A program made the translations under genes and the position numbers. The notes beneath the pieces were generated by a model. That model had not been told where the DNA came from and ran no database searches. It saw only the letters and a program-made list of their open reading frames with translations. Positions 1 through 7,614 of a stretch of 35,115 bases of DNA are shown here, piece after piece. Position 1 is the first letter of the stretch. Every line of letters begins with the position of its first letter. Source of the stretch: Streptomyces sp. LS1784 (GTDB lineage Bacteria; Actinomycetota; Actinomycetes; Streptomycetales; Streptomycetaceae); the NCBI RefSeq assembly GCF_020103755.1, contig NZ_JAHSQD010000027.1, positions 1 to 35,115 of the forward strand, read 5' to 3'.

Positions 1-15
1 CGCGGGGGTCGCCCG

Positions 16-1678
16 GTGACCCGTGCGACCAGCCCCCGTACCACCGGCGGCTCCGGCCGGCCGACACCGGGGCGGGTCCGGCTCGCCCTGGCGATCGGAC
101 GGCGGGCCGGCCGGGGCCGAGCGGGCAGCGTGCACCGCGCCTCGCTGTTCTTCGCCGCTCTGATCACCTTCGCCACCGCCTGTGTGGTGGCCGGCTCCGC
201 CGTGGTCCACGACCAACGCGACCTGCGTATGACGGCCAGGAACCCCGTCCCCGTCGCCGAGTCCGAGCGCGCGTCGGCCGCGGCCCGCTGGTGGGAACGG
301 CCGGACACCTTCGACGGACGTGGCATCTCCGTCATCTTCGTCCAGCCCCTGGGCCAGGACGCCCCGCCGCCGCCCGGCCTGCCCCGGTGGCCCAAGCCCG
401 GCGAGGCCTACCTTTCCCCCGCACTGCTCGCCGCGAACGCAGCGATGGCCGACCGCTACGGAACGCTCGCCGGGACCATTGCGCACGAGGGTCTCGCCGA
501 CGGCGCCGAACTGGTCGTCTACACCAACCCGACCCGGCCGGGGTTCTTCGACGAGGTCGACGAACGGACCTCCTACATCAGCGGATTCGGCAACCCGGAC
601 CGCGTCTTCTTCTTCATCAGCAGCCATCAGTTCGACCGAGGGCTGGACGAACTGCAGCTCCTGCTTCTGCTCATGGCCGGACTCCCGTGCGCCGCACTGA
701 TCCTGGTCGCGGTCCGCAGCCAGTCCGAGTCCCGCGATCGGCGTCTGTCCATGCTGGACGCGCTCGGGGCGCCGACCAGCCTGCGCACACTGGTCCTCGC
801 GGGGGAGGCCGCCATGCCGCTCGTGGCAGGCATCGCCGCCGCAGGTCCGCTCGCGCAACATCCCCGCCACGGCGGAGGGGTTCATCACGGCCGCGGGTCC
901 GTCCCGCACCCTGCTCTACGCGCCGCAGTCGGGTTCGACGGACAACGCACCGCGGGTCTCCCTCACCGGCCGGTGCGAGGCGCTCGCGGAGCTGGGACGG
1001 ATGCGGACCTGTCCGACCCGGCCCAGGCCTCCGAAGGAGGCCTTCGAAAGCCTGACACCGCTCGGCCGCGAAGTCCTTCTGGGCGACGAGATGGTCAGCG
1101 CACCGGTGGCGACGGTCTGCGGCTGCACCGCCCCGACGGCCGGCGGCGAACTGGCGTTCTACGGCTTCCTCGTCCTCAACCGCGACGGCGAGCCCGGTGT
1201 GTCCGTGATCGAGCAGGCCGCCTACGCCCACCTCATCGGCCCCATGACCTACCGCCCGGGGCAGTCCTGGCTGCTCGGCACGGCCGCGCAGGCCGCGCAG
1301 ATCCGCTGGCTGCTCGACGTCGCACTGCTCGGCCTCCTCGCCCTGGCCCTGGCGGGATCGCTCGGCGCCGCCGGCATCTTCCTGGAACAGGCCAAGGCGC
1401 TCGGCCCGCTGGCCTCCTACCGCACCGACGCCCGCTTCTACCGCGGCATCGCGTTCTGGAACCTCGCCCTCCCACTGAGCGTCGTCGGCGTGGCCGGAGC
1501 CCTGGTAGCCGCACTGTTGGGCCGACTGCTGATCAACCTCGGCAAGGGCGGGACGATGTCCCTGTCCGTCCTCGTTCTCGGCCTCGCCGTCGTCGCTGCC
1601 TCCGGCGCGGGTGTCGCCATCGTCTGCGGCAGAGTCGCGGCGGGCCAGGCCGCCGCCTGGCGCCCAAGAGCGGACTGA
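16..1678 (+). pseudogene. FtsX-type ABC transporter permease, internally deleted and frameshifted
   Basis: The reading frame from GTG 16 encodes an N-terminal membrane segment (FFAALITFATACVVAGSAVV), an extracytoplasmic stretch, and a second membrane segment followed by the FtsX-like cytoplasmic motif (RDRRLSMLDALGAPTSLRTL). Near 840 the coding signal moves to another frame, which runs open to the stop at 1678 and supplies a second extracytoplasmic stretch and three C-terminal membrane segments. Permeases of this type usually have more membrane segments between these halves, so I infer a deletion around 840 that also shifted the frame. A full-length member would move a substrate across the membrane or act mechanically with a partner ATPase, probably encoded just upstream: the GTGA at 16 suggests overlap with a preceding stop. 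As it stands the product would be non-functional. Only the first bases of the upstream context are visible. Confidence 0.75.
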
Positions 1679-1784
1679 TCAGAGAGCCGGGCCGGGGACG
1701 AGCAGGTTCGTCCCCGGCCCTCGTCACATGCACGTTGCACCTCGAACGCCGGCCGGGTCGCTTTCGGCGTCGAGGGCGCTGTGC

Positions 1785-3029
1785 TCAGCCGGTGGTGTAG
1801 TAGCCGGTCAGGTCGGTGATGACGTCCACCGCACCGCCGAAGCTGTCCATGGAGAAGGTGGTGGAGTTGTCGTCGAGGCCGGTGGTGACCGAGTTGGCCA
1901 CGGTCAGGCCGGGGACATAGCTGAGGGTGGAGGTGCCCGGGACCTTCCAGTCGGCCGTGCCCGGGAACACCGTGAGGTGGCCGGCGGCGTCGGCGTTGGT
2001 GGCGGTGATGTTGAGCTCCGCGCCCAGGCCCTTCGGGTCCACCTCGATGCCGAGCCCCATGGTGGTCGGGCCGGTCATCTTGTAGCCCGTGGTCCGGGTG
2101 TCGTCCAGGCGGACGGGGGTTTTGAGCGCCTGGAACAGGCCGGTGCCCGAGGGGCTGTAGTAGCCGACGATGTCGACGATCACGTTGACCGAGCCGATGT
2201 GGTTGTAGATGTCGATCTTCCCGTCGGCCCCGACCGGCACCACGACCCGGTTCGCGACGTCGCGCCGGACCGGAACGGTGACGTTGGATGCCTCGGACGG
2301 GCGCGTCGTGCCGGTCGGGTAGACGGTCAGGAAGCTGTCCGCGGTGCCGTCGGTGGCGGTGACGTTGAGGACCACCGCATGGGCGTCCTGGTCGCCGAGT
2401 TCGGGCCGGGCGACCCGGATCGAGCGGGTGGCGGAGCTGCCGAGGGGGCCGGTGCCGTCGGTCCGGCTGTCGGCGATGCGGTTCGGGTGCAGGGGGGTGA
2501 ACTTGTCGGCCGCGCCGGGCGCGTAGTAGCCGACCACGTCGAGGATGACGTCGGTCGTCCCGGCGCTGTTGAAGATGTTGACGGTGTGCCGGACGTTGTC
2601 CTGGCTGAGCGCGACCGTGACCAGGTTGGACACCGTCTGGCCGGGCGTGAAGGTGAGGCTGGAGGTGTCCGGAGTGCCGGTCTGGGGCGTGGATTCGCCT
2701 CGGACCGAGAGGTAGCCCGCGGAGGTGGGGTTGGTCGCGGTCACGTTGACCACGACGGCCGTCGCCTCGTGCGGGACCACGCCCACCACCGCCGGGTAGT
2801 ACTCTCGCGGGCCGAGCGGAGTGAAGCCGTTGTGGAACGGAGTGTTGTCGGTCCGGGTGTCCAGGACGCGGGTCGGGCTCATCCCGACGAAGCCGGCCGG
2901 AGCGGTGAGGTCGGCGGTCCAACTCGGCGCCGAGGCCGGGGCGGCGAGGGCCGGGGACACGGTGAGGGCGGGGACGGTCAGGGTGAGGGCCGTCAGGACG
3001 GCCAGGGTGGTGGCGGTACGGGCACGCAT
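1785..3029 (-). CDS. Secreted protein with three tandem RVLDTR...VVGYY repeats
   Basis: The ATG at 3029 is preceded by a purine-rich GGGGGGAAG and starts a 414-residue protein. It has a clear signal peptide: MRARTATT, then a hydrophobic core (LAVLTALTLTVPALTV) and an AXA-like cleavage region (ALAAP). The mature part consists of three repeats of about 120-130 residues. Each opens with a DTRT/DSRT motif (RVLDTRT, RIADSRT, RLDDTRT), passes through VVVNVTAT or NITATN, and closes with DVVGYY, DIVGYY or DLTGYY. This architecture is common in exported actinobacterial proteins, where the repeats often accompany peptidase or hydrolase domains. No catalytic domain is visible here, so the role is unknown, perhaps cell-surface or adhesive. 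The gene stands alone, convergent with the broken permease upstream. The reading frame is intact. Confidence 0.85.
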   Translation of the reverse strand: MRARTATTLAVLTALTLTVPALTVSPALAAPASAPSWTADLTAPAGFVGMSPTRVLDTRTDNTPFHNGFTPLGPREYYPAVVGVVPHEATAVVVNVTATNPTSAGYLSVRGESTPQTGTPDTSSLTFTPGQTVSNLVTVALSQDNVRHTVNIFNSAGTTDVILDVVGYYAPGAADKFTPLHPNRIADSRTDGTGPLGSSATRSIRVARPELGDQDAHAVVLNVTATDGTADSFLTVYPTGTTRPSEASNVTVPVRRDVANRVVVPVGADGKIDIYNHIGSVNVIVDIVGYYSPSGTGLFQALKTPVRLDDTRTTGYKMTGPTTMGLGIEVDPKGLGAELNITATNADAAGHLTVFPGTADWKVPGTSTLSYVPGLTVANSVTTGLDDNSTTFSMDSFGGAVDVITDLTGYYTTG

Positions 3030-3317
3030 GCCTGCTTCCCCCCAAGTACGGCTACTGCATTGGCTGTTCCGGAGAGTCCGGTATCTCTTGGACGTCTGAA
3101 CCTGCCGGAGGTTGCGGGTCGACCGGAAATCTTTTGCGGAGGGGTGTGAGGGGATCGCCGTCCCGAAGTTCCGGACACCTGACCCGCTTGGCCGGTGGTG
3201 AAGCAGCCGTCGAGGTCGGCCGGGCGCACGGGACTTCGCCCTCTCGTCCCCGTCGACCGCCACCGTCGAGCGCAGCCGGGCGGTGGCGGTGCCGGCCGCT
3301 CCGGTGCGCCGCATGCG

Positions 3318-3755
3318 ATGGCGGTCAACGAGACCGTGCTCGCCTTCGTCCTCGGCGGCACCGTGCCGGGGGCCGCGGGCAGGATGGGCAGGGTGCGTTC
3401 CTGGTCGACCGAGACGGAGGTCCTGCTGCCGGGAGGGAAGCGGAAGGTGCGCCCTGACGGTGTGTGGCAGGCTCCGGCGATCGGGGTGCCGGTGCTCATG
3501 GTCGAGGTCGACCGTTCCACCATGGCGCCGGCCCGGGTGGCGGCGAAGTTCACCGCCTACCGCGAGCTGTTCCACGTCAAGGTCCGACAACGACCCGGCC
3601 CTCGCCGGCGAGGAGCCCGCCGACCGCACGGTGTACTGGTGGCGCCGCGCCCGCGAGCAGGCCGAGCGGGAGGCGAACCGCCCGGCCTGCACACGCTGCT
3701 CGGCCAAGCTCACCGACGCGGAGTGGGACCGGGCGCGATGGGGCGACCGGCTGTG
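3318..3755 (+). pseudogene. Replication-relaxation family protein, degraded remnant
   Basis: From ATG 3318 the frame reads VNETVLAFVLGGT, then a stretch matching the middle of actinomycete replication-relaxation proteins (KVRPDGVWQAP, VPVLMVEVDRSTMAPARVAA, FTAYRELF). At about 3585 the match jumps to another frame (DNDPALAGEEPADRTVYWWR) and then continues into a cysteine-pair tail (CTRCSAKLTDAEWD). Both the N-terminal part and a block after WWRR are missing compared with the family, so this is a fragment with at least one frameshift and one deletion. Intact members are found on Streptomyces plasmids and integrative elements, where they are thought to act in replication or mobilisation. It ends where the left end of a recombinase element begins (about 3757). 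Family recognition is from memory of conserved motifs. Confidence 0.6.
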
Positions 3756-3782
3756 CACCGTTATCTGCACCTTCCTCTCCTC

Positions 3783-3813
3783 GTTGATCGCCGTGCTGGT
3801 CACCGCGATCAAG
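3783..3813 (+). repeat. Inverted repeat at the left end of a recombinase element, relic copy
   Basis: GTTGATCGC (3783-3791) and GCGATCAAG (3805-3813) form arms that pair at 8 of 9 positions around a 13-nt spacer. They sit a few bases upstream of the start of the recombinase relic. The same structure with different arm bases occurs at 18797-18827 ahead of the better-preserved recombinase gene. It could be a recombinase binding site, an operator or a 5' leader hairpin. Confidence 0.5.
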
Positions 3814-3822
3814 GAGAGTGAA

Positions 3823-4252
3823 GTGGATCCGCGCCACGAACTGATGGAGGGTCGGTCCCAACTGCCCTGTGTGAGTGCTGTTCTGGAAATCGGCGAGGCC
3901 CATCCGCCGTACGTCCTCCTCAACGGCCTCGCGGCCGAGGTCGAGCCGGTCACTGCGTACCTGCGCGACCTGGCGCCGAGTGACAGCAGCCCGCTGACGG
4001 CTCGCAGCGATGGGTTCGGGATGCTGCGGGTTCCGGCTGCTGTGGCTGCTCGATGTCGCCGGGGAGCGGGCGACCGAGGCGGAAGCGGCCGTGCTGACCG
4101 GTTGGATGCGCACGGCACCGAACCCGCAACGCCGGCGGCGCAACCTCCTGTCGCCGGCCCCGGGAACGGTCAAATCCGCGCACCGGCAAGCCGTACCTCG
4201 GCACCGGATATGCCGCGACGACGATCAACCATGCGAGTCAGCTCTCCTGCGT
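3823..4252 (+). pseudogene. Tn554-like tyrosine recombinase (first gene), 5' fragment
   Basis: GTG 3823 starts a product with DPRHELMEGRSQLPCV and LAAEVEPVTAYLRDLA. These match the first recombinase gene at 18842 (DLRHELMEGR, DDEIEPITAYLRDLA). The match then changes frame near 4022 (LLWLLDVAGERATEAEAAVL) and again near 4165 (readable as RTGKPYLGTGYAATTINHA), and stops at about 4252. Only the N-terminal SAM-like DNA-binding portion is represented; the catalytic domain with the Arg, His and Tyr residues is gone. The upstream 60 bp also match the left end of the element at 18773. This is therefore an old, decayed copy of the same kind of element, left inside a replication-relaxation gene remnant. 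Confidence 0.75.
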
Positions 4253-4313
4253 CCATCCCCGCCGGAGGCCCGTCCGCCTGCGGCGGGGAGCGGCCGATGC
4301 CTCACGCATTCGC

Positions 4314-4755
4314 CTACGGCTTGGTCAACCGCAGGTACCACCACGGCCGACTCGGCGGGTCGAACCACTCGCTGCACAACCGTTCCGACGCATACGGATC
4401 CGGCAACGTACGCCGCTCGAACTCCGCATCGAGCCGGGTCACGATCTGGCTCAGTTCACGGCGCGCGGCCGACGGCAGCGCATGAAGCATGGCTTCCAGG
4501 TTGTTCCGACCACCCAGCATCGTGGCACGGACAATCCGCCAACGGCACATAGAGCCACCGACCAGGCTGGCGCAAGAACCGTTCGTACTGGCCGAGCGCC
4601 TCACTCAAGAAGCCGGGCCCAAACCTGCCAGCCTCAAGGCGCCTGACAGCAGCTTGGGCACTTCGTCGCAGGCCTCGGACCTGACTGAACTGTTGGGACT
4701 GACCCCGAATCAACCGCGTCTGGGCGCGCACGGCGCCGGGCGACTTACGCGGCAT
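4314..4755 (-). pseudogene. Uncharacterised protein gene with a frameshift
   Basis: On the minus strand an ATG at 4755 opens MPRKSPGAVRAQTRLIRGQ and continues through SEALGQYERFLRQPGRW. Near 4555 the plausible coding sequence moves to another frame that reads WRIVRATMLGGRNNLEAML, then RRELSQIVTRLDAEFERRTL, and ends at 4314. The two frames overlap without a good alternative start for the second, so I read one gene of about 145 codons with a frameshift. The composition is polar and Arg-rich, with no signal peptide or membrane segment. I do not recognise the family. A shared start or a read error at the shift point cannot be excluded. Confidence 0.45.
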
Positions 4756-4837
4756 CGCCCCTTCGGATCAACGTCATGGCGCCATCCTGCCACGCCACGG
4801 GCAGACCGACCGCCGAATTTCCTCCAGAACGGACGCC

Positions 4838-5218
4838 CTACCAGATAACCACACCACCCCTGACGTTCTGCGCACGCTCGGCAGCGTCCTCGATGTTCAC
4901 CAGTCGCTCGGCGATCTGCCGGACGTACTCAGCATGCGACTTCGCTGGGTCGGCGCCGGGCGCGACGAGTTCGAGGTTGCTCCGGAGCAGGGCGCATTCA
5001 CCCAGGAAGTCCGCCACCTGGTCCGGGGCCACCTTGAGCCAGTCACCGCTGGCCAAGATCGGGAAGAACCTCGCCCCCAACGAGCGCACGGCGTCGGATC
5101 CCCACACAGTGGTACGCCAGCGCTCGAAGCCCGCGAGGTCGGAACTGCCCTCCGGGACGTGCAGCAGGTCCATCTTGTCGTCTTCACCGACGACGAACAC
5201 ATCCACCGACAAGCTCAT
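4838..5218 (-). CDS. Conserved hypothetical protein, 126 residues
   Basis: ATG 5218 opens an intact frame beginning MSLSVDVFVVGEDDKMDLL and ending AERAQNVRGGVVIW. The protein is acidic and soluble, with a beta-rich start (SVDVFVVGEDD), a central Trp-rich stretch (FERWRTTVWGSDAV) and a C-terminal helical region (AEYVRQIAERLVNIEDAAERA). It has no signal peptide or membrane segment. I remember similar short proteins from Streptomyces genomes but no assigned function. It lies alone between a broken gene and a small doubtful ORF, both apparently parts of decayed accessory DNA, and is the only clearly intact gene in this stretch. Confidence 0.7.
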   Translation of the reverse strand: MSLSVDVFVVGEDDKMDLLHVPEGSSDLAGFERWRTTVWGSDAVRSLGARFFPILASGDWLKVAPDQVADFLGECALLRSNLELVAPGADPAKSHAEYVRQIAERLVNIEDAAERAQNVRGGVVIW

Positions 5219-5315
5219 GGCCTCAGTGGATCACGGCGATGGAGGACGGATCCACAGGGTTACATGCTCGGCCGCGCACCGGTCCCCGGCGGCCCCGATC
5301 GCCCAATCGGGTGAA

Positions 5316-5450
5316 GTGAAGAGAAGCACGTCCTGCCAGAAGGAGGAGTCCGACCGGAAGCGGGCCGAGCGGGTCGCCGCCAAGGCTGAAGCCGCGGCTG
5401 CCGAAGCGGCCAGGGCGAAGAACGCCGGCTCCTGGTGGCGCCGCTCCTGA
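5316..5450 (+). CDS. Possible small ORF or C-terminal gene fragment, Ala/Lys/Arg-rich helix
   Basis: From GTG 5316 the frame gives 44 residues: a start KRSTSCQKEESDRKRAERV, a charged helix of Ala, Lys, Glu and Arg, and a tail ending GSWWRRS. The frame stays open upstream, so this may be the 3' end of a longer gene whose start was lost. The helical part resembles coiled-coil tails of proteins from mobile elements, but I cannot name a family. The antisense strand over 5231-5330 also has a protein-like frame, which lowers confidence. Confidence 0.3.
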   Translation: MKRSTSCQKEESDRKRAERVAAKAEAAAAEAARAKNAGSWWRRS

Positions 5451-5461
5451 CCGGCGGGCCA

Positions 5462-5560
5462 GCCGCAACACGAGGTGCAACACGACCGCGTTGCACTGCT
5501 GACCTGCGAAAACCCCCGGCGATCTGGGCCGGGGGAAGCGTGTTGCACCCGTGTTGCGGC
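5462..5560. repeat. Long inverted repeat with GCAACACG boxes flanking a GC-rich hairpin
   Basis: A 23-nt left arm (5462-5484) contains GCCGCAACACG and GGTGCAACACG. Its reverse complement recurs with one base missing as the right arm (5539-5560: CGTGTTGCACC, then GTGTTGCGGC). Between them lies a perfect 8-bp stem, CCCCCGGC (5513-5520) and GCCGGGGG (5528-5535), around a 7-nt loop. GCAACACG thus appears twice in each orientation. The inner hairpin is terminator-like and sits 60 bp after the stop of the small ORF. The outer boxes look like a binding site for a dimeric or multimeric protein. Confidence 0.6.
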
Positions 5561-5977
5561 CAGCCCGGCCGCTGTGACCTGCACTGGGGAGTTTCACGGG
5601 CGGGCCGGTGAGCTTCGCCCGGGGCGGTGGTGAGTTTGCCCGCCCCGGGTGGCCGCCCGCCGGTGAGTTTCGGGTGTTGTCGTAGGTCAGTGCCCGGTGG
5701 GAACGGGCGGGGCTACTCCGTCCGGGTGGTGGCCGGGTTCGCCGGCCCACGGGGGCGGGCAGAGCCTTCGCATGACGACCCCCACCAGGCACCGCCGTCG
5801 CCGTCGCCACCCGGCGGCCGCTGCCCTCCCGGCCGTAGCCCGGACGGCACCGGCCGCTGCCCGACAGCGCGGCGCGGGCGGGTGCTGCCGGACCTGGTTC
5901 AGCGAGCGCATCCGTCCGGGCGGCCTGGTCGTCCGTACGACGTGGCACGAGCCCGCCTGCACGACCGGGGGCCGGCC
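5561..5977. other. Stretch without a convincing gene
   Basis: This GC-rich stretch contains repeated GGTGAGTTT/GGGAGTTTC words and an ATG frame at 5773-5981 (69 residues, with an RHRRRRRH block and a C-terminal WHEPACTTGGRP). The composition of that frame is what random high-GC DNA gives, and I see no ribosome binding site or family match. I treat it as non-coding or decayed sequence upstream of the DUF402 fragment. Confidence 0.4.
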
Positions 5978-6170
5978 GTGACCGCCTTTGCCGCGCAGGC
6001 CTCGCCCGCCCGGTTCGCGCCCGGTAGCACGGCGGTGCGCCGCGACGTCCACGCGGGTCGGATCTGGACCGCGATGCCGCAGCGGGTCATCGACGACACC
6101 GGCGACACCCTCCAGCTCGCCTACTGGCCCGGCATCACCTCGCTCGCCCCGACCACCTGGGTGACGGCAC
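5978..6170 (+). pseudogene. DUF402-type protein, N-terminal fragment
   Basis: GTG 5978 opens a product with FAPGSTAVRRDVHAGRIWTA, PQRVIDDTGDTLQLAYWPG and SLAPTTWV. This is the N-terminal pattern I know from actinomycete DUF402-domain proteins (beta-rich start, then YWPG and SLAPTTW). The match ends near 6165, where the frame runs into low-complexity Pro/Ser-rich sequence, so about two thirds of a normal gene are missing. DUF402 proteins are proposed nucleoside-phosphate phosphatases or RNA-processing factors, and this fragment lacks the residues needed for that. A strong terminator follows at 6218. Confidence 0.55.
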
Positions 6171-6217
6171 CCGCACCAGCCCCGAGCAGTACCCCGAGAA
6201 ATAGCAGCAGTCCATGG

Positions 6218-6251
6218 GACGGCCCGCCGCCCGAAGGGGCGGCGGGCCGTC
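6218..6251. terminator. Strong bidirectional hairpin terminator
   Basis: GACGGCCCGCCGCCC (6218-6232) pairs perfectly with its complement at 6237-6251 around a GAAG loop, giving a 15-bp GC stem. It lies between the truncated plus-strand DUF402 gene and the minus-strand GNAT fragment, so it could stop transcription from both sides. There is only a weak T-run (TCTGTTTTC) after it on the plus strand, as is common in Streptomyces. Confidence 0.75.
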
Positions 6252-6337
6252 GAGTCTGTTTTCGCCCCACCCACGAGCCCGTGGTGTGGGTTCTCCCGCA
6301 GCCGGCCTTCGAGGCAGTTGCTGCCAACGCGGGCAGC

Positions 6338-6614
6338 TCAGCTGTGGTTGATGCCGGGTGCGACCTCGCGGGTCATACGGAGGTTTGGCAGCCTTCCTTG
6401 CCAGAGCTCTCGCTCGCCCGTGATCTCGAATCCGTGGCGCTGATAGAAGCGGACCGCGCTGTCGTTGTAGTCGGTGGCCCATAGGCCTATGGGTGCGGCT
6501 CCGGCCCAGGTGAGGAACTCGGTCATCATGCGGCCACCGAGTCCCTGGCCCTGGACGTGTTCCAGCAGATACATCGGTCCGAGAGCGACCACCTCGCCGC
6601 GGCGCCCGCAGAGA
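6338..6614 (-). pseudogene. GNAT-family N-acetyltransferase, C-terminal fragment
   Basis: The minus strand to the stop at 6338 encodes the C-terminal half of a GNAT enzyme. It has a beta-4 strand (VVALGPMYLLEHV), the acetyl-CoA pyrophosphate loop (QGQGLGGRMM), then WATDYNDSAVRFYQRHGFE, the typical A/B motif end, and a final strand (LPNLRMTREV). The first half of the fold is absent. Immediately upstream (6615-6740) the DNA reads as an IS110-transposase fragment on the other strand, so an IS110 insertion and later decay probably removed the N-terminus. An intact enzyme would transfer acetyl from acetyl-CoA to an unknown amine. Loss of the N-terminal substrate half makes activity unlikely. Confidence 0.7.
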
Positions 6615-6740
6615 ACACTCATCACCGCCCCCGACGCCCTGCGCGCCCAACTGCGCGGCCTGGCCACAGCCGACCTGATCGCCACGTGCAGCCGCCTCCG
6701 GCCGGCCGGCGACCTGGCCACCCCGGCGGCCGCAGCTCGT
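6615..6740 (+). mobile_element. IS110-family transposase fragment
   Basis: The frame reads TLITAPDALRAQLRGLA, then TADLIATCSRLRPAGD and LATPAAAAR. This is the pattern of the central helical region of actinomycete IS110 transposases (VTAPxxLRxxLRGLxxxxLxxTCxxLRP). About 42 residues are left, and neither end of the element is visible. It abuts the broken GNAT gene, which it probably inactivated. Confidence 0.55.
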
Positions 6741-6807
6741 GGGTGCTCTGGTTCGAAGTTGCCTCGATGCCATGTCCGTTGCCCCCTAGCGGTGTTACTG
6801 TCACGCC

Positions 6808-7206
6808 ATGTCCAAGATCGAGATTGACGCGATAACCGCCGAGTTCTTCGGAGCCTTCGACAACCGCGGCGGCAAGCCCGCGGACGTGGCCCGGATCCGC
6901 CGGCTGGTCATTCCGGGTGGTGTGATCGTGCTGACCGGGCCGAAGTACACGGTCTACACTGTGGACGAGTTCATCGATCCGCGCGAACGCCTGCTCGCCG
7001 ACGGCCGGTTGGTCGAGTTCTCGGAGTGGGAGACCTCCGAGCGGACCGAGATCGCGGGCGACATCGCGTCGCGCTTCGGCGAGTACCGGAAGGCCGGCGT
7101 CCTGGACGGCGAGCCGTTCGAGGGCGGTGGGACCAAGACCATCCAGTTCGTCCGCACCTCGGAGGGCTGGCGAATCGCGGCGTTCTCCTGGTACGACCAG
7201 CCCTGA
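6808..7206 (+). CDS. NTF2-like (SnoaL/DUF4440-type) protein
   Basis: ATG 6808 opens an intact 132-residue frame starting MSKIEIDAITAEFFGAFDNR and ending EGWRIAAFSWYDQP. The length, the opening helix (ITAEFFGAFDNRGG), the central strands and the closing pattern (TKTIQFVRTSEGWRIAAFSWY) match the cone-shaped NTF2-like fold used by SnoaL-like and DUF4440 proteins. These act as small-molecule isomerases or hydrolases, or as ligand-binding proteins. The usual pocket residues vary too much to name a substrate. It is a single gene downstream of the IS110 relic. The following P450 operon is in the same direction but 400 bp away, with its own leader. Confidence 0.75.
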   Translation: MSKIEIDAITAEFFGAFDNRGGKPADVARIRRLVIPGGVIVLTGPKYTVYTVDEFIDPRERLLADGRLVEFSEWETSERTEIAGDIASRFGEYRKAGVLDGEPFEGGGTKTIQFVRTSEGWRIAAFSWYDQP

Positions 7207-7614
7207 GCTGAGGCACGGCCTCGAACCGCTTGACCAAACACATAGGGGCACCCCCCGCAAAACCGCGAAGGTCAATCAGCAGATCCCGACGGCGAGCCAG
7301 ACGTTCGAGCGGTGTACCAGGCTTAGGGTCAACGGCGAGACCGGCCCCAGGACCTGGGCCAAGCAGGGCTACCTCAGGGGCAACGGCTGGGCCTGTCGGC
7401 GGGGCGCGGTGAAGTACGGCCACCCGGCCGGCCTCCGGCATTGCCTTAGCCTTCTGCCATTGCAACGGCCCATTGCGTTTGAGTTCAGCGTCATTGCATC
7501 AATTTACCGCCACTGAGCTGGCAGAACGCATTTCATGCGATTGACGGTAAGTCAGAAAAAGCCGTAGCTTTCCAGTGATCCCGAACGTGAGGCAACGCGA
7601 AACGAGGAACAGCC
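7207..7614. other. Long leader / intergenic region before the P450 operon
   Basis: No convincing gene. The first part carries a frame with VNGETGPRTWA, reminiscent of a peptidoglycan-binding repeat, but it is too short and isolated to call. The last 170 bases are clearly lower in GC than the surroundings and contain the repeated boxes listed separately, so this is probably the promoter region of the P450 gene. A ribosome binding site (GAGGAA) lies about 8 nt before the ATG at 7615. Confidence 0.6.
7439..7550 (+). promoter_or_regulatory. Repeated CATTGC boxes and a TTACCG/CGGTAA inverted repeat
   Basis: CATTGC occurs at 7439, 7458, 7471 and 7492, four times in about 60 bp. It is followed by an inverted repeat of TTACCG (7504-7509) and CGGTAA (7545-7550). 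The segment is AT-richer than the flanking genes and ends about 65 bp before the P450 start codon. This arrangement suggests operator and promoter sites. Which protein binds is unknown. Confidence 0.4.

Noticed and set aside
5462-5560. CRISPR-like array
   Set aside because: Only four 8-bp boxes in two orientations, no regular spacers and no cas genes.
5773-5981. 69-residue Arg/Ala-rich ORF
   Set aside because: Composition equals random high-GC DNA, with no ribosome binding site and no motif.
7255-7400. Frame with VNGETGPRTWA resembling a peptidoglycan-binding repeat
   Set aside because: Only one short motif, no start, no signal peptide and no neighbouring cell-wall enzyme. The resemblance may be chance.
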